Assembly: GCA_963725035.1 (NCBI GenBank)
Contig: CAVRWX010000008.1
Coordinates: forward strand, 1 to 64,000
Length of the DNA stretch: 64,000 nt
Origin: JALZKA01 sp963725035
GTDB taxonomy: Bacteria; Actinomycetota; Thermoleophilia; Solirubrobacterales; 70-9
Direction of reading: 5' to 3'
Every line of letters starts with the position of its first letter. Within the stretch, counting starts at the first letter, position 1. The notes beneath the pieces were generated by a model that saw only the letters and a program-made list of their open reading frames with translations, was not told the origin of the DNA and searched no databases. The translations under genes and the position numbers were made by a program. Below, piece after piece: positions 15,416 to 24,867 of the stretch.

Positions 15416-16153
15416 ATGAGATCTCCCGGCGACGTACAGAATGTGCTCGACCTCATAGCGCAGGGTCTCACTGCCTCAGAGGCCAGCAACAAGACTGGAA
15501 TTCCCAGGGGAACCGTCACCGACTGGGCAAACGGACACGTTCCCGGTCGAGCTCTTAAGGCGACCAGATGTCCAGTCTGCAACCAGAGCGTCAACCTCGC
15601 GGAGCCGGCGTACGCATATCTCCTTGGGGTCTATCTCGGAGATGGCTGTATTAGCCCCACCGACCGCACCTATCGCCTAAGGATATTCATGGATTCGCAG
15701 TACCCGCAGATCATCGCTGGCTGCGTCGCCGCCATGGAAGGGGTCAGTCCCGGCAAGACTGCTCATGTCTGGCAACACAAGAATGAGCGCTGCGCCGAAC
15801 TGTCGATGTATTGGAACCACTGGCCTTGTTTATTTCCCCAACATGGCCCAGGGAAGAAACACGACAGGCCCATCGAGCTTGCGCCATGGCAGGAGGAGCT
15901 AGTAAGTCGATACTCCGAGGAACTGGTCAAAGGGCTCATACATAGCGACGGATGTCGCATCGTCGCTAGCGATCGGGGTAGGCCGAGCGTTCGGTACCAC
16001 TTTTCGAACCTCTCGGAAGACATCAAGCACATCTACTGCGCAGCGCTGGACCGTCTCGGAATCCCGTGGACACGACCTTGTTCAAAGCAAATCGCGGTCT
16101 ACCGAAAGGCGGCTGCGGCTCGAATGGACGAGTTCATAGGCCCGAAGAGTTAG
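15407..16153 (+). CDS. LAGLIDADG-type homing endonuclease-like protein
   Basis: About 249 aa, or 246 aa from the alternative ATG at 15416. The N-terminus carries an HTH-like segment (GLTASEASNKTGIPRGTVTDW) and a zinc-finger-like CPVC. Two LAGLIDADG-like motifs follow: YLLGVYLGDGCI and LVKGLIHSDGCRI. In this family these helices contribute the catalytic Asp residues. It is placed next to a tRNA-Leu gene and preceded by a LexA-type box overlapping its start. This suggests a mobile or domesticated endonuclease derepressed by DNA damage. The frame is intact. A DNA-binding regulator with a degenerate nuclease fold is an alternative. Confidence 0.76.
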   Translation: MCSMRSPGDVQNVLDLIAQGLTASEASNKTGIPRGTVTDWANGHVPGRALKATRCPVCNQSVNLAEPAYAYLLGVYLGDGCISPTDRTYRLRIFMDSQYPQIIAGCVAAMEGVSPGKTAHVWQHKNERCAELSMYWNHWPCLFPQHGPGKKHDRPIELAPWQEELVSRYSEELVKGLIHSDGCRIVASDRGRPSVRYHFSNLSEDIKHIYCAALDRLGIPWTRPCSKQIAVYRKAAAARMDEFIGPKS

Positions 16154-16200
16154 GGTGACTGCGCCCCTGTGCCGCTCGCGCGTTTATGCTTGCGGCAGGG

Positions 16201-16752
16201 ATGGAAGCCACGACTATTCGAGAGGGCTACGAGCTCTGGCGCCCGAATCGTGAAAAGGCGCAGTCGAAGACGACGAAGGCGATCGTCGCTTTCGTGCTGC
16301 TTGTCTCCGCAGGGCTGATGATCTTGATCGTCATCGGCGGCTGGGAGCGGATGCAGAGCTCGATGATCGCGATCATGACGCTCGTCTGGGCCGCGCTCTA
16401 CGTCTTCTTCGCGATCATGATCTTGAACTGGAACCGCGGGCTCCTGCCGGTCGCGGCTTCCCTCGCGGTGATCATGACCATCTTCGCCGCCGTCGCGGCT
16501 CCGGGCTGGTTCGCCCGCTCGAAGGACGGCCTCGATTCGCCGATCCTTCCCGAGGACCTCCTCGGCCTCCTCGTGATCGTCCTCATCCCCGTCCAGATCC
16601 TGCTCATCATCGTCGCGCTCATCGCGTTCGGCCAGGAGTGGCACATCGAGGAAGAGCGCCCCATCGGTGGTCGTCCGCTCGCGGGCGAGGACGACGACAC
16701 AGACGGATACGACGAGGGCGAGCAGCACGAGCCCTCCCCCAGCCCCGCCTAG
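16201..16752 (+). CDS. four-helix membrane protein of unknown function
   Basis: A 183-aa membrane protein from the ATG at 16201. The hydrophobic segments are KAIVAFVLLVSAGLMILIVIGG, MIAIMTLVWAALYVFFAIMI, VAASLAVIMTIFAAVAAP and LLGLLVIVLIPVQILLIIVALI, giving four helices with both termini probably in the cytoplasm. The C-terminus is acidic. No enzymatic motif is visible. It is followed immediately by the convergent SRAP gene, whose stop is 8 bp away. Confidence 0.72.
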   Translation: MEATTIREGYELWRPNREKAQSKTTKAIVAFVLLVSAGLMILIVIGGWERMQSSMIAIMTLVWAALYVFFAIMILNWNRGLLPVAASLAVIMTIFAAVAAPGWFARSKDGLDSPILPEDLLGLLVIVLIPVQILLIIVALIAFGQEWHIEEERPIGGRPLAGEDDDTDGYDEGEQHEPSPSPA

Positions 16753-16760
16753 ATCCTTCC

Positions 16761-17445
16761 CTAGAAGAGCGTCGCCGCGGTCCGCGGCTCGATCAGGGCC
16801 GGGCCGTCCTCGCGCACGCTGTTCACGAGGTCGTTGACCTCCCGCGTCTCGAGCGTCTTCGCGCGCCGGCACGAGCAGGCCCATCAGATCCTCGGGCTCG
16901 GCATCCGCCGATAGCCACGCCGCCTCCGCGTCGCGCGGCAGGATCACCGGCATGCGGTCGTGGATCGGTCGCACGGTGTCATTCGGCTGCGTCGTGACGA
17001 TCGAGCAGCTCACGATCGGGTCTCCCCCCTTCGGCTCGTAGCTCGCCCAGATCCCCGCGAACGCGAACAGCTCGTCGTCGGGCAGATGAAGCCAGATCGG
17101 CACCTTGCCGTTCTCGTCGCGGCGCCACTCATAGAAGCCATCGGCGGGGATCAGGCAGCGCCGCTCGCGAAACGACTCCGCGAACGCCGGCTGCGTCTGG
17201 ATCGACTCCGCCCGCGCGTTGATCAGGGGCCGCCCCTTCTTTTCGGTCGCCCACTTACCCGGCACCAACCCCCACCTGAGCGTGCCGAGCTCGCGCTCCT
17301 CGGCCCGCTCGCGAACGGCGAGCACCGGATCCGTCGGCGCGATGTTGAACCGCGGCTCCTCGTCGATCTCGGCTTCCTCGGTGATGCCGAACCGAAGGCG
17401 CAGGCGTCGCGGATTCGGGTTGGCGAGCGTGTAGCGACCGCACAT
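16761..17445 (-). CDS. SRAP (YedK/HMCES-like) protein, frameshifted near 16868
   Basis: SOS-response-associated (SRAP) protein that covalently captures abasic sites in single-stranded DNA. The catalytic Cys2 is in MCGRYT; other hallmarks are PRFNIAPTD, LINARAES, RCLIPADGFYEW and the His of RPIHDRMPV. In the sequenced frame the C-terminus diverges after LLVPAR; removing one base restores KTLETREVNDLVNSV and a stop at 16761, for about 227 aa, the family norm. It starts at ATG 17445, 42 bp from the divergent tRNA-Leu. It lies among the endonuclease genes, but no LexA-type box was found upstream. Confidence 0.87.
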
Positions 17446-17487
17446 GCGTCGAGGCTAGCCAGCGCTTGCGTCATGATTGCGGCACGG

Positions 17488-17575
17488 GCGGCGGTGGCGA
17501 AATTGGTAGAGGCGATGGCCCTCAAAATGCCATGTGCTCGAAAGGACATGTGGGTTCGAGCTCCCACCCGCCGCA
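17488..17575 (+). tRNA. tRNA-Leu (CAA)
   Basis: A class II tRNA on the forward strand. The acceptor stem GCGGCGG pairs with CCGCCGC and the T-arm reads GGGTTCGAGCTCC. The anticodon stem TGGCC/TGCCA closes loop CTCAAAA with anticodon CAA, but position 31-39 is a C-U mismatch. Otherwise it looks normal and is followed by the A discriminator. Confidence 0.9.
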
Positions 17576-17598
17576 TCTAGACCAGCGATAATCGCGCG

Positions 17599-18934
17599 GT
17601 GCCCACCTCCCGCAGACGACGCAGTGGTCGAGGGGGCGCCGCGACGCCCGAGTCAGAGGCGACCCACAGCGACCCCCGGCTCGCGACGATCGACGAGCTC
17701 TGCTCGTTCGACGGCCGCCTGGCCGGCACGGACTCAGAGCGCCGCGCCGCCAACGCCATGGCCACGCGCCTGCGCGACGCGGGGCGCCGCTCCGAGATCG
17801 AGCCCATCTACGTCCACCCGCAGGCGCCGCTCGTCTGGGCTCTCCACGCCTTTCTCGCCTGCGCCGCCAGCGTCCTCTCGATCCAGGTACCGGTCGCCGG
17901 ATTCGCCCTGCTCCTCTTCACGACCACGTCCTTCTACTTCGACCTCAACGCGAGCCGCCACTTCCTGCGCCTTCTCTTCTTCCGCCGCGCGTCGCAGAAC
18001 GTCGTCTCTCGCGGCGAGAACCCCGATGCAACGCACAAGCTGATCCTCGCCGCCCACGTCGACGCCGCCCGGACCGGAACGATCTTCGGCAAGGGAGCCA
18101 CATCGATCTCGAAGCGCATCGACCGCTTCCTGCCCTTCCCCTACACCCGCCTCCTCTTCTGGTCCGCCGCGATCCTCCTCCCCATGCTCGGCGCTCGCAT
18201 GGCCGGCGTCGACTCGGACGGTCTGGCGATCCTCCAGATCATCCCCACGCTGATCCTCCTCGTCAGCTCGTTCCTCTTCGTCGACTGGCGCCTCTCCCAG
18301 GTCGTCCCGGGCGCGAACGACAACGCATCCGGCGTCGCAGTGGCCCTGTCCCTGGCGGAGAAGCTTGGGGAGGAGCCACCTCGCAACCTCGACGTATGGG
18401 TCGTCCTGACCGGCGGCGAGGAGTGCGGCCTGGAGGGCATGCGCGCCTTCACCCGCGCGCACAAGGACGAGCTCGACCCCTTCAAGACGATCGTCCTCGC
18501 GATCGACTCGGTCGGGAAGGGCGACGTGCGCTGGGTCACCTCCGAGGGCCTCACGATCTCGTTCGAGATGGACGCGCGTGTCTCCCAGCTCTGCGAGGCC
18601 ATCGCCGAGGCCGACAGCACCGAGGAGAACCGCTACCGCGCCGCGGCGCACCGCTCCGCCTTCATGACCGACGCCCTCGCCGCACGCGTCGGCGGCCTGC
18701 GAGCGAGCGCCATCACCTGCCTGGAACCCGGTGCGATCACCCCCGCCAACTACCACCTGCCCCAGGACGTCCCCGTCCGCGATCGACCCGGGGGCCCTGA
18801 AGCGCGCAGCGAACTTCACCCTCGACCTCGTCCGCGCCCTCGACCGCGACCTGGCCCGCACCCGCCAGCGCGAGCCCGAGGAGCCTGCCGAGCCCGCGAA
18901 GCCGCGGTCGCGCAGGAGGCGCCGGCGCTCATGA
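17599..18934 (+). CDS. M28-family peptidase, membrane-associated, frameshifted near 18775
   Basis: Zinc aminopeptidase of family M28 fused to membrane helices. Metal-ligand motifs appear as LAAHVDAARTG, PGANDNASGVAVAL and VLTGGEECGLEGM. Two or three hydrophobic segments (around residues 75-105 and 180-230) place it at the membrane. The catalytic domain remains intact to LPQDVP, where one extra C in a C4 run breaks the frame; the other frame resumes SAIDPGALKRAANFTLDLV and ends in an Arg-rich tail at 18934. Its stop overlaps the acetoacetyl-CoA synthetase start by 4 bp (ATGA), indicating co-translation. Substrate is unknown. Confidence 0.82.
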
Positions 18935-20899
18935 GCGAGAAGCTCTGGGAGCCCTCGGCCGAGGCGGTCGAGGGCTCGAACATGACCGCCTACATGCGCT
19001 GGCTCGAAGCCGAGCGCGACCTCAGCTTCGGCGGCGACTACGGCCGCCTCTGGGACTGGTCCGTCGCCGACGTCGAGGCCTTCTGGCGCTCGATCTGGGA
19101 CTACTTCGAGGTCGCAGCCGACGGCGACTCCTCCACCGTCCTGCGCAAGCCACGACATGCCCGGCGCGGAGTGGTTCCCCGGCACCAGCCTGAACTACGC
19201 CGAGCACATCTTCCGCGGCAAGGACCCGGCGAAGCTCGCCATCCAGCACGCGGCGGAGGGCGCCGATCTCGCCGAGATCACCTGGGGCGAGCTGGAGGAG
19301 CGCGTCGCCACATTCGCCGCCGGGCTGCGCTCGCTCGGAGTCGAGCGCGGAGATCGCGTGGCCGCCTACCTCCCGAACTCCCCCGAAGCGGTCGTCGGCT
19401 TCCTCGCCGCCGCCTCGATCGGCGCCATCTGGTCGTCCTGCTCGCCCGACTTCGGCGCCCGCTCGGTCATCGACCGCTTCGCCCAGATCGAGCCCAAGGT
19501 CCTCCTCGCCGTTGATGGCTACACGTACGGCGGCAAGCCGTTCGACCGCATGGACATCGTCAAGGGCCTCGAAGCGGAGATGCCCTCCCTAGAGCACACC
19601 GTCCTCGTCCCCTACCTCGACCGCGGCGCCGACCCCGCGCGCCTCGCGCACGGCATCGCCTGGAGCGACGTCGCCGCCAAAGGCGCCGGCGCGGCTCTCG
19701 AGTTCGACCGCGTCCCCTTCGACCACCCCCTGTGGGTCCTCTACTCGTCGGGGACCACCGGCCTGCCCAAGGCGATCGTCCAGGGCCATGGCGGCATCCT
19801 CCTCGAGCACCTGAAGAAGATGCACCTCCACGTCGACGCGCAGGACGGCGACCGCATCTTCTGGTTCACCACCACCGGGTGGATGATGTGGAACTTCCTC
19901 GTCTCGATGCTCCTCACCGAGGCGTCGATCGTCCTCTACGACGGCAACCCCGGCCACCCCACGCTCGACACCCTGTGGGACCTCGCCGCGGAGGCCGAGA
20001 TCACCACCTTCGGCACCTCGGCGAGCTTCCTCGCCTCCTGCATGAAGGCGGGAATCGAGCCCTCGCAGGGTCGCGACCTCTCGCGACTCGGCGCCGTCGG
20101 CTCGACCGGTTCGCCGCTGGCGCCCGAGGGCTTCGAGTGGGTCTACGAGCACGTCGGCCGCGATACGTGGCTCTTCTCCACGTCGGGCGGCACCGATGTG
20201 TGCACCGCGTTCGTCGGCGGCGTTCCCCTCCTGCCCGTCTATCGCGGCGAGCTCCAGGCCCGCGCCCTCGGCTGCGCCGTCGAGGCGTGGGACGAGGACG
20301 GCAACGCGCTGGTCGGAGAGGTGGGCGAGCTCGTAATCACCAAGCCGATGCCCTCGATGCCAGTCTTCTTTTGGTCCGACCCGGACGGCGAGCGCTACCG
20401 CTCCTCCTACTTCGAGATGTACCCGGGAATCTGGCGCCACGGCGACTGGATCGAGATCACCGAGCGCGGCACGGCGATCATCTACGGGCGCTCCGACTCG
20501 ACCATCAACCGCGGGGGCATCCGCATGGGTACGAGCGAGATCTACCGCGCCGTCCTCTCCTTGGACGAGATCACCGACGCTCTCGTCGTGGACGTCCCGC
20601 GACCCGGCACCGAGGGCTGGATGCCCCTCTTCGTCGTCCTGCGCGAAGGCGAGACCCTCGACGACGAGCTCATCAAGCGCATCGCGGCCCGCGTGCGCGA
20701 GGACTGCTCGCCCCGGCACGTACCCAACGAGGTACACGAGGTCGCCGAGGTCCCCCGCACGCTCTCGGGCAAGGTCCTGGAGGTGCCCGTGAAGCGCATC
20801 CTCATGGGCACGCCGCCCGACCAGGCGGCTAGCCGCGACTCACTCGCGAACCCCCTCGCGCTCGACCCCTTCGTCGAGCTCGCCCGCGACGGGACCTGA
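18931..20899 (+). CDS. acetoacetyl-CoA synthetase, frameshifted near 19155
   Basis: AMP-forming ligase that activates acetoacetate to acetoacetyl-CoA. The N-terminal part from ATG 18931 (MSEKLWEPS) shifts frame around 19155, after LRK; the second frame continues with MPGAEWFPGTSLNYAEH, which is the family signature. The AMP-binding motif YSSGTTGLPKAIVQGHGGI, the WMMWNFLVSMLL segment and the C-terminal catalytic Lys in LSGKVLEVPVKRIL are intact. Full length is about 655 aa, as expected. Removing one base in the CCAC context repairs the frame. It is co-translated with the M28 peptidase and probably feeds acetyl/acetoacetyl-CoA metabolism. Confidence 0.87.
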
Positions 20900-21889
20900 G
20901 CGCCTCCTAGGCGAAGCCGACGAGGCAACGGCCCGGTTGCGCCCGAGCGCCTTGGCCTCGTACAGGGCGCGATCGGCGGCGCCGACCAGCGCGAAACGGT
21001 CCGACCCGTTCTCGGGGTAGCTGGCAACACCGCAGCTGGCGGTAAGCCCGCCCATGCCCGAGAACTCGATTTCAACGGCGCGCCGCAACCGCTCCGCCAG
21101 GGCAAGTGTCCCCGCGGTGCTCGATTCGGGCGCCAGGATCGCGAACTCCTCGCCGCCGACCCGCCCCACATGGTCGATCGTCCGCGTTGCCTCGGTCAGC
21201 GCACGACTCAGCCGCACGAGAGCCGCGTCCCCGGCCTGGTGGCCGTGCCCGTCGTTGAAGTGCTTGAAGCCGTCCAGATCGAGCATCACCACGCCCACGC
21301 CGAACTTGCCTCGGCCGGCCCGCGCGAGCTCGATGTCGAACGCCTCCTCGAGCGCCCGCCTGTTGAGCAGGCCGGTGAGCGGATCCGTGCTCGCATCAGC
21401 CTCCAGCTTTTGGAGCACCTCCCGAAGCTGGGCCGCGATCCCGCCCATGACCAGCGCAATCGCCATCACCGTGCCGGCCGTCATCGCCAGCCGAAGCGGA
21501 TCGAGTCCGTCGGTCCCTTCGAGCAACGACAGGACGAACGCATAGGCGGCTACGCACAACACTCCGTGGGCGAGGATCAGTCGCGTGTCGAGAAAGAGGG
21601 CGGCGGCGATCACCACCCACGCCATGTACATCGCGTACGCGGCCGACGCCTCGGCACCGGCGTAGTAGATCGACAGAGCAACGAGGATCGTCCCGATCGC
21701 AGGCGCGCCCCGCAGGAACCAGACCGGGAGCCGCTCGTTCGCGATCAGAATGAAGGCGGCAACCCCGATCGCGGAAAGCGCGACGATCGCGAGGCTCTCC
21801 GAATCCCTGTCGGGCGCGCCATCCAACAGGAGCGTCGACAAGAGCAGGATCCCGCCGAACCCGAACAGGGTTGCGAGGATCCAGGCCAC
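20840..21889 (-). CDS. membrane GGDEF diguanylate cyclase
   Basis: Six or so transmembrane helices occupy residues 1-170, followed by a GGDEF domain. The catalytic motif is GGEEF, and the I-site RxxD (RTID) sits five residues before it, so product inhibition by cyclic di-GMP is possible. Further marks are DPLTGLLNRRALE and DLDGFKHFNDGHGHQAGD. It synthesises cyclic di-GMP from two GTP and is anchored in the membrane. No separate sensory domain other than the helices is seen. Its last 60 bp overlap the convergent acetoacetyl-CoA synthetase gene. Confidence 0.88.
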   Translation of the reverse strand: MAWILATLFGFGGILLLSTLLLDGAPDRDSESLAIVALSAIGVAAFILIANERLPVWFLRGAPAIGTILVALSIYYAGAEASAAYAMYMAWVVIAAALFLDTRLILAHGVLCVAAYAFVLSLLEGTDGLDPLRLAMTAGTVMAIALVMGGIAAQLREVLQKLEADASTDPLTGLLNRRALEEAFDIELARAGRGKFGVGVVMLDLDGFKHFNDGHGHQAGDAALVRLSRALTEATRTIDHVGRVGGEEFAILAPESSTAGTLALAERLRRAVEIEFSGMGGLTASCGVASYPENGSDRFALVGAADRALYEAKALGRNRAVASSASPRRRSGPVAGELDEGVEREGVRE

Positions 21890-21986
21890 CCATCCACGGT
21901 CGGGTATCGGCGGCGAAGCCCGCGTCAGGACTGCGCCAGCTCAGCCTCTCGGCAAGCATTCCTGCAATACCGCGTGGCGCCATACC

Positions 21987-23232
21987 TCAACGTACCCCGA
22001 TATCGGAAGCACATTCCTGGGCCTTACTCGCCGCCTCGTCGGCGCCCTCCACGACACCGCCGCGCATGAGCACCCTTCCTGCGACCACGGTCGCGTCGAC
22101 GATCGCCCCAGAAGCGGCGTACACCAGGCCCGCGTCCAACTCGCCCATCGCCATCTCGGGCGCGCCGGTCCGCACCAGCAGGAAGTCAGCAGGATCCCCC
22201 TCGCGCAACGCGGGAGAGCGAAGGAGCGCCGACGCACCCCCAGTCCCGAGCCGAAGCGTCTCGCCGGCATCCACCGCTGCCGCGTCGAACAGCCGCGTTC
22301 TTCTGAAGCAACGCGAAGGTCTTCAAGTCCGAGAAGAGGTCCAGGGAGTTGTTCGAGCCCGGCCCATCCGTCCCGATCCCCATCTCGACGCCGCGCTCGC
22401 GAGCCGCGGGATACGGGAACACGCCTCCTACAGCCAGCTTCAGGTTCGCCACCGGGTTCGTGACCACCGTCGCTCCGCGCTCGGCGATCAGATCGAGTTC
22501 ATCGTTGTCAAGCCAGACGCCATGGGCGAGGATCGTGTTCGGACCCAGCAGCCCGGCCCGGTCGAGGTGGAACGCCGGCCTGACCCCATGCTCGTCGACG
22601 CAGTCCACCACCTCCTTCTGGGTTTCGGAGAGGTGAATCTGAATCGTCGCATCTCGCTCGGCCGCTCGTTCCGCCACCCACTCGAGTGACGCGGGCGAGA
22701 CCGTGTAGAGCGCGTGCGGTGCATATCCGGCTCGCACTCTCCCCGATGCCGACCCCCGAACCCGGTCGAGTGCTTCGTCGGCGTCCGCACGAGCCTTGTC
22801 GGCATCTGGGCCGTCGATCAGCGGCGCCGCGACAACGGCTCGCAAGCCAGCGTCCTCAACCGCCCTCGCCACCGCCTCCGGATGCCAGTACATGTCCCAG
22901 AAGGCGACCGTGCCCGTGCGGATCATTTCGGCGCAAGCGAGCCGCGTTCCCCAATAGACGTGCTCCGGCTCCAAGCGCGCCTCGGCAGGCCAGATGTGCT
23001 CCTCGAGCCACACCATCAACGGCAGGTCGTCCGCAAAGCCACGGAAAAGCGTCATCGCAGCGTGTGTGTGCGCGTTCACCAACCCAGGAACAAGCGCCAT
23101 GCCAGAGCCGTCGAGGACCTCGTCGCCGGGCTGAGCGGAAACGCCCGACCCGACCTCGGAGATCACGCCATCCTGCACGCGAAGGCCGACGGGCTCACCG
23201 TTGAGGGTGGCATCCGTGACCGCGAGTTCCAT
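21987..23232 (-). CDS. amidohydrolase (MtaD/SsnA-like deaminase), frameshifted near 22298
   Basis: Metal-dependent amidohydrolase of the adenosine/5-methylthioadenosine deaminase group. The zinc ligands are in VNAHTHAAM, the later IHLSETQKE and the Asp of GIGTDGPGSNN. The reading frame breaks after LLQKNA; one extra G before CTGTTCGAC shifts it, and the other frame continues DAGETLRLGTGGASALL and RVLMRGGVV to the stop at 21987. Restored length is about 415 aa, matching the family. The likely reactions are deamination of S-adenosylhomocysteine or methylthioadenosine, though substrate is uncertain. The ATG at 23232 is preferred to a TTG six bases upstream. Confidence 0.8.
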
Positions 23233-23303
23233 CCTCAAAGGTTAGGCCAGGCCGCGTGTGCGAGGCTTGCCGAGTGACGGACCCAGATCAGCGCTCTGCC
23301 CTA

Positions 23304-24843
23304 TTACGCCGGCGTGATCGGGTTACGCCGCTCGGTGAAGGCGCGGTTCCGGCCCTCGGCGAACGCGAAGCGCCGGATCAGCTCCGCCCGCAGGTCATCC
23401 GGCTCGATCACGGCGTCGACAACCATCTCGGAAGCGAGGTGGAGGATGTCGATGTCGGCCGAGTACTCCTCGCGCTTGGCGCGGACGAACTCTTCGCGCT
23501 CCGCCTCGTCCTCGATCGCCTGGATCTGGTTGAGGAAGACGGCGTTGATCGCGGCCTCGGGACCCATCACGGCGATCGACGCGCCGGGCAGCGCGATCGT
23601 GCAGTCCGGCTCGAACGCGGGCCCGGCCATCGCGTAGAGGCCGGCGCCGTACGCCTTGCGCACGATCACCGAGATCTTCGGCACGGTCGCCTCGGAAACC
23701 GCGGAGATCATCTTCGCGCCGTGGCGAATGATGCCCTGGCGCTCCACGTCGGTCCCGATCATGAAGCCGGGTACGTCCGCCAGGAAGACGAGCGGGATGT
23801 TGAAGGCGTTGCATGTCGAGATGAACCGTGCCGCCTTGTCAGCCGAGTCGACGAACAGCACCCCGCCCTTCTGGCGCGGCTGGTTGGCGACGATGCCCAC
23901 CGCGCGACCGTCGAGGCGCGCGTAGCCCACGACGAGCTCCTTCGCCCAGCGCGCGTGCACCTCGCAGAACGAGTCCGCGTCGAAGAGCGCAGCGATCAGG
24001 TCCTTGATGTCGAACGAGGTCTTCTCGTCGGCCGGGATGATCTCCGACGGCTTCTGCTCGGCAGCCGGACTCGGCCGGAGGCGCCGACGGCGGCTCCGCT
24101 CGCCAGCTCTCCGGCATGTAGGAGAGGTAGCGCTTGGCAAGGTCGATCGCGTCCTCGTCGGTCTTCGCCAGGAAGTGCCCGCACCCCGAGACGCCCGTGT
24201 GCATCTTTGCCCCGCCCATCTCCTCGAGTGTCACCTTCTCGCCGATAACCATCTCGGCCATACGCGGCGAGCCCAAGTACATGGACGCGTTGCCCTCGCG
24301 CATGATCACGACGTCGCAGAACGCGGGGATGTAGGCGCCGCCGGCGGCCGAGGGCCCGAAGAGGATGCACACCTGGGGCACCCGCCCCGACATGCGCACC
24401 TCGTTGTAGAAGATCCGCCCGGCGCCTCGGCGGCCCGGGAACATCCGCACCTGCTCGGTGATACGCGCTCCCGCCGAGTCGACGAGGTAGATCATCGGCA
24501 CCTCGAGCGCGAGAGCGCGCTCCTGGATGCGAAGGATCTTCTCGACGGTCTTCGGCCCCCACGACCCAGCCTTGACGGTCGGGTCGTTCGCCATCAGCGC
24601 CACCTTGCGCCCACCGATCAGCGCCAGACCCGTGACGACGCCATCCGCGCCAAGCCCTTCCTGGTCCCAGTTCGCCAGGAGCGCCTCCTCCGTGAACGAC
24701 TCGGGATCCACCAGGCGCTCGACTCGCTCGCGCACCGGAAGCTTGCCCTGCTCGGCCGTCTTTTGGTGGTGGCGCTCCGGGCCTCCGGCCAAAGCGGCGT
24801 CGAGCGCGGCGCTCAGCCCCGTTCCCTCGGTCGTCTCGCTCAC
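23304..24843 (-). CDS. acyl-CoA carboxylase beta subunit (carboxyltransferase), frameshifted near 24070
   Basis: Carboxyltransferase subunit of a biotin-dependent acyl-CoA carboxylase (propionyl-CoA or methylcrotonyl-CoA type), about 512 aa when joined. The N-terminal half holds the acyl-CoA-binding motifs VDSAGARITEQ and GPSAAGGAYIPAF; the C-terminal half holds FLADVPGFMIGTD and RKAYGAGLYAMAG. The halves are in two frames that meet near 24070, in GC-rich linker sequence after APPAES and before AEQKPSEI; removing one base joins them. No biotin carboxylase subunit is present nearby, so the holoenzyme partner is elsewhere. Substrate specificity cannot be resolved by eye. Confidence 0.86.
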
Positions 24844-24867
24844 GCCGCAAAGTCTAGGGTTGAAGTC

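Noticed and set aside
12625..17575. A phage or integrative element between the tRNA genes
   Set aside because: No integrase, excisionase, terminase or capsid genes are present, and most genes between the tRNAs (CAP proteins, SRPBCC, SRAP) look chromosomal; only the two endonuclease genes look mobile.
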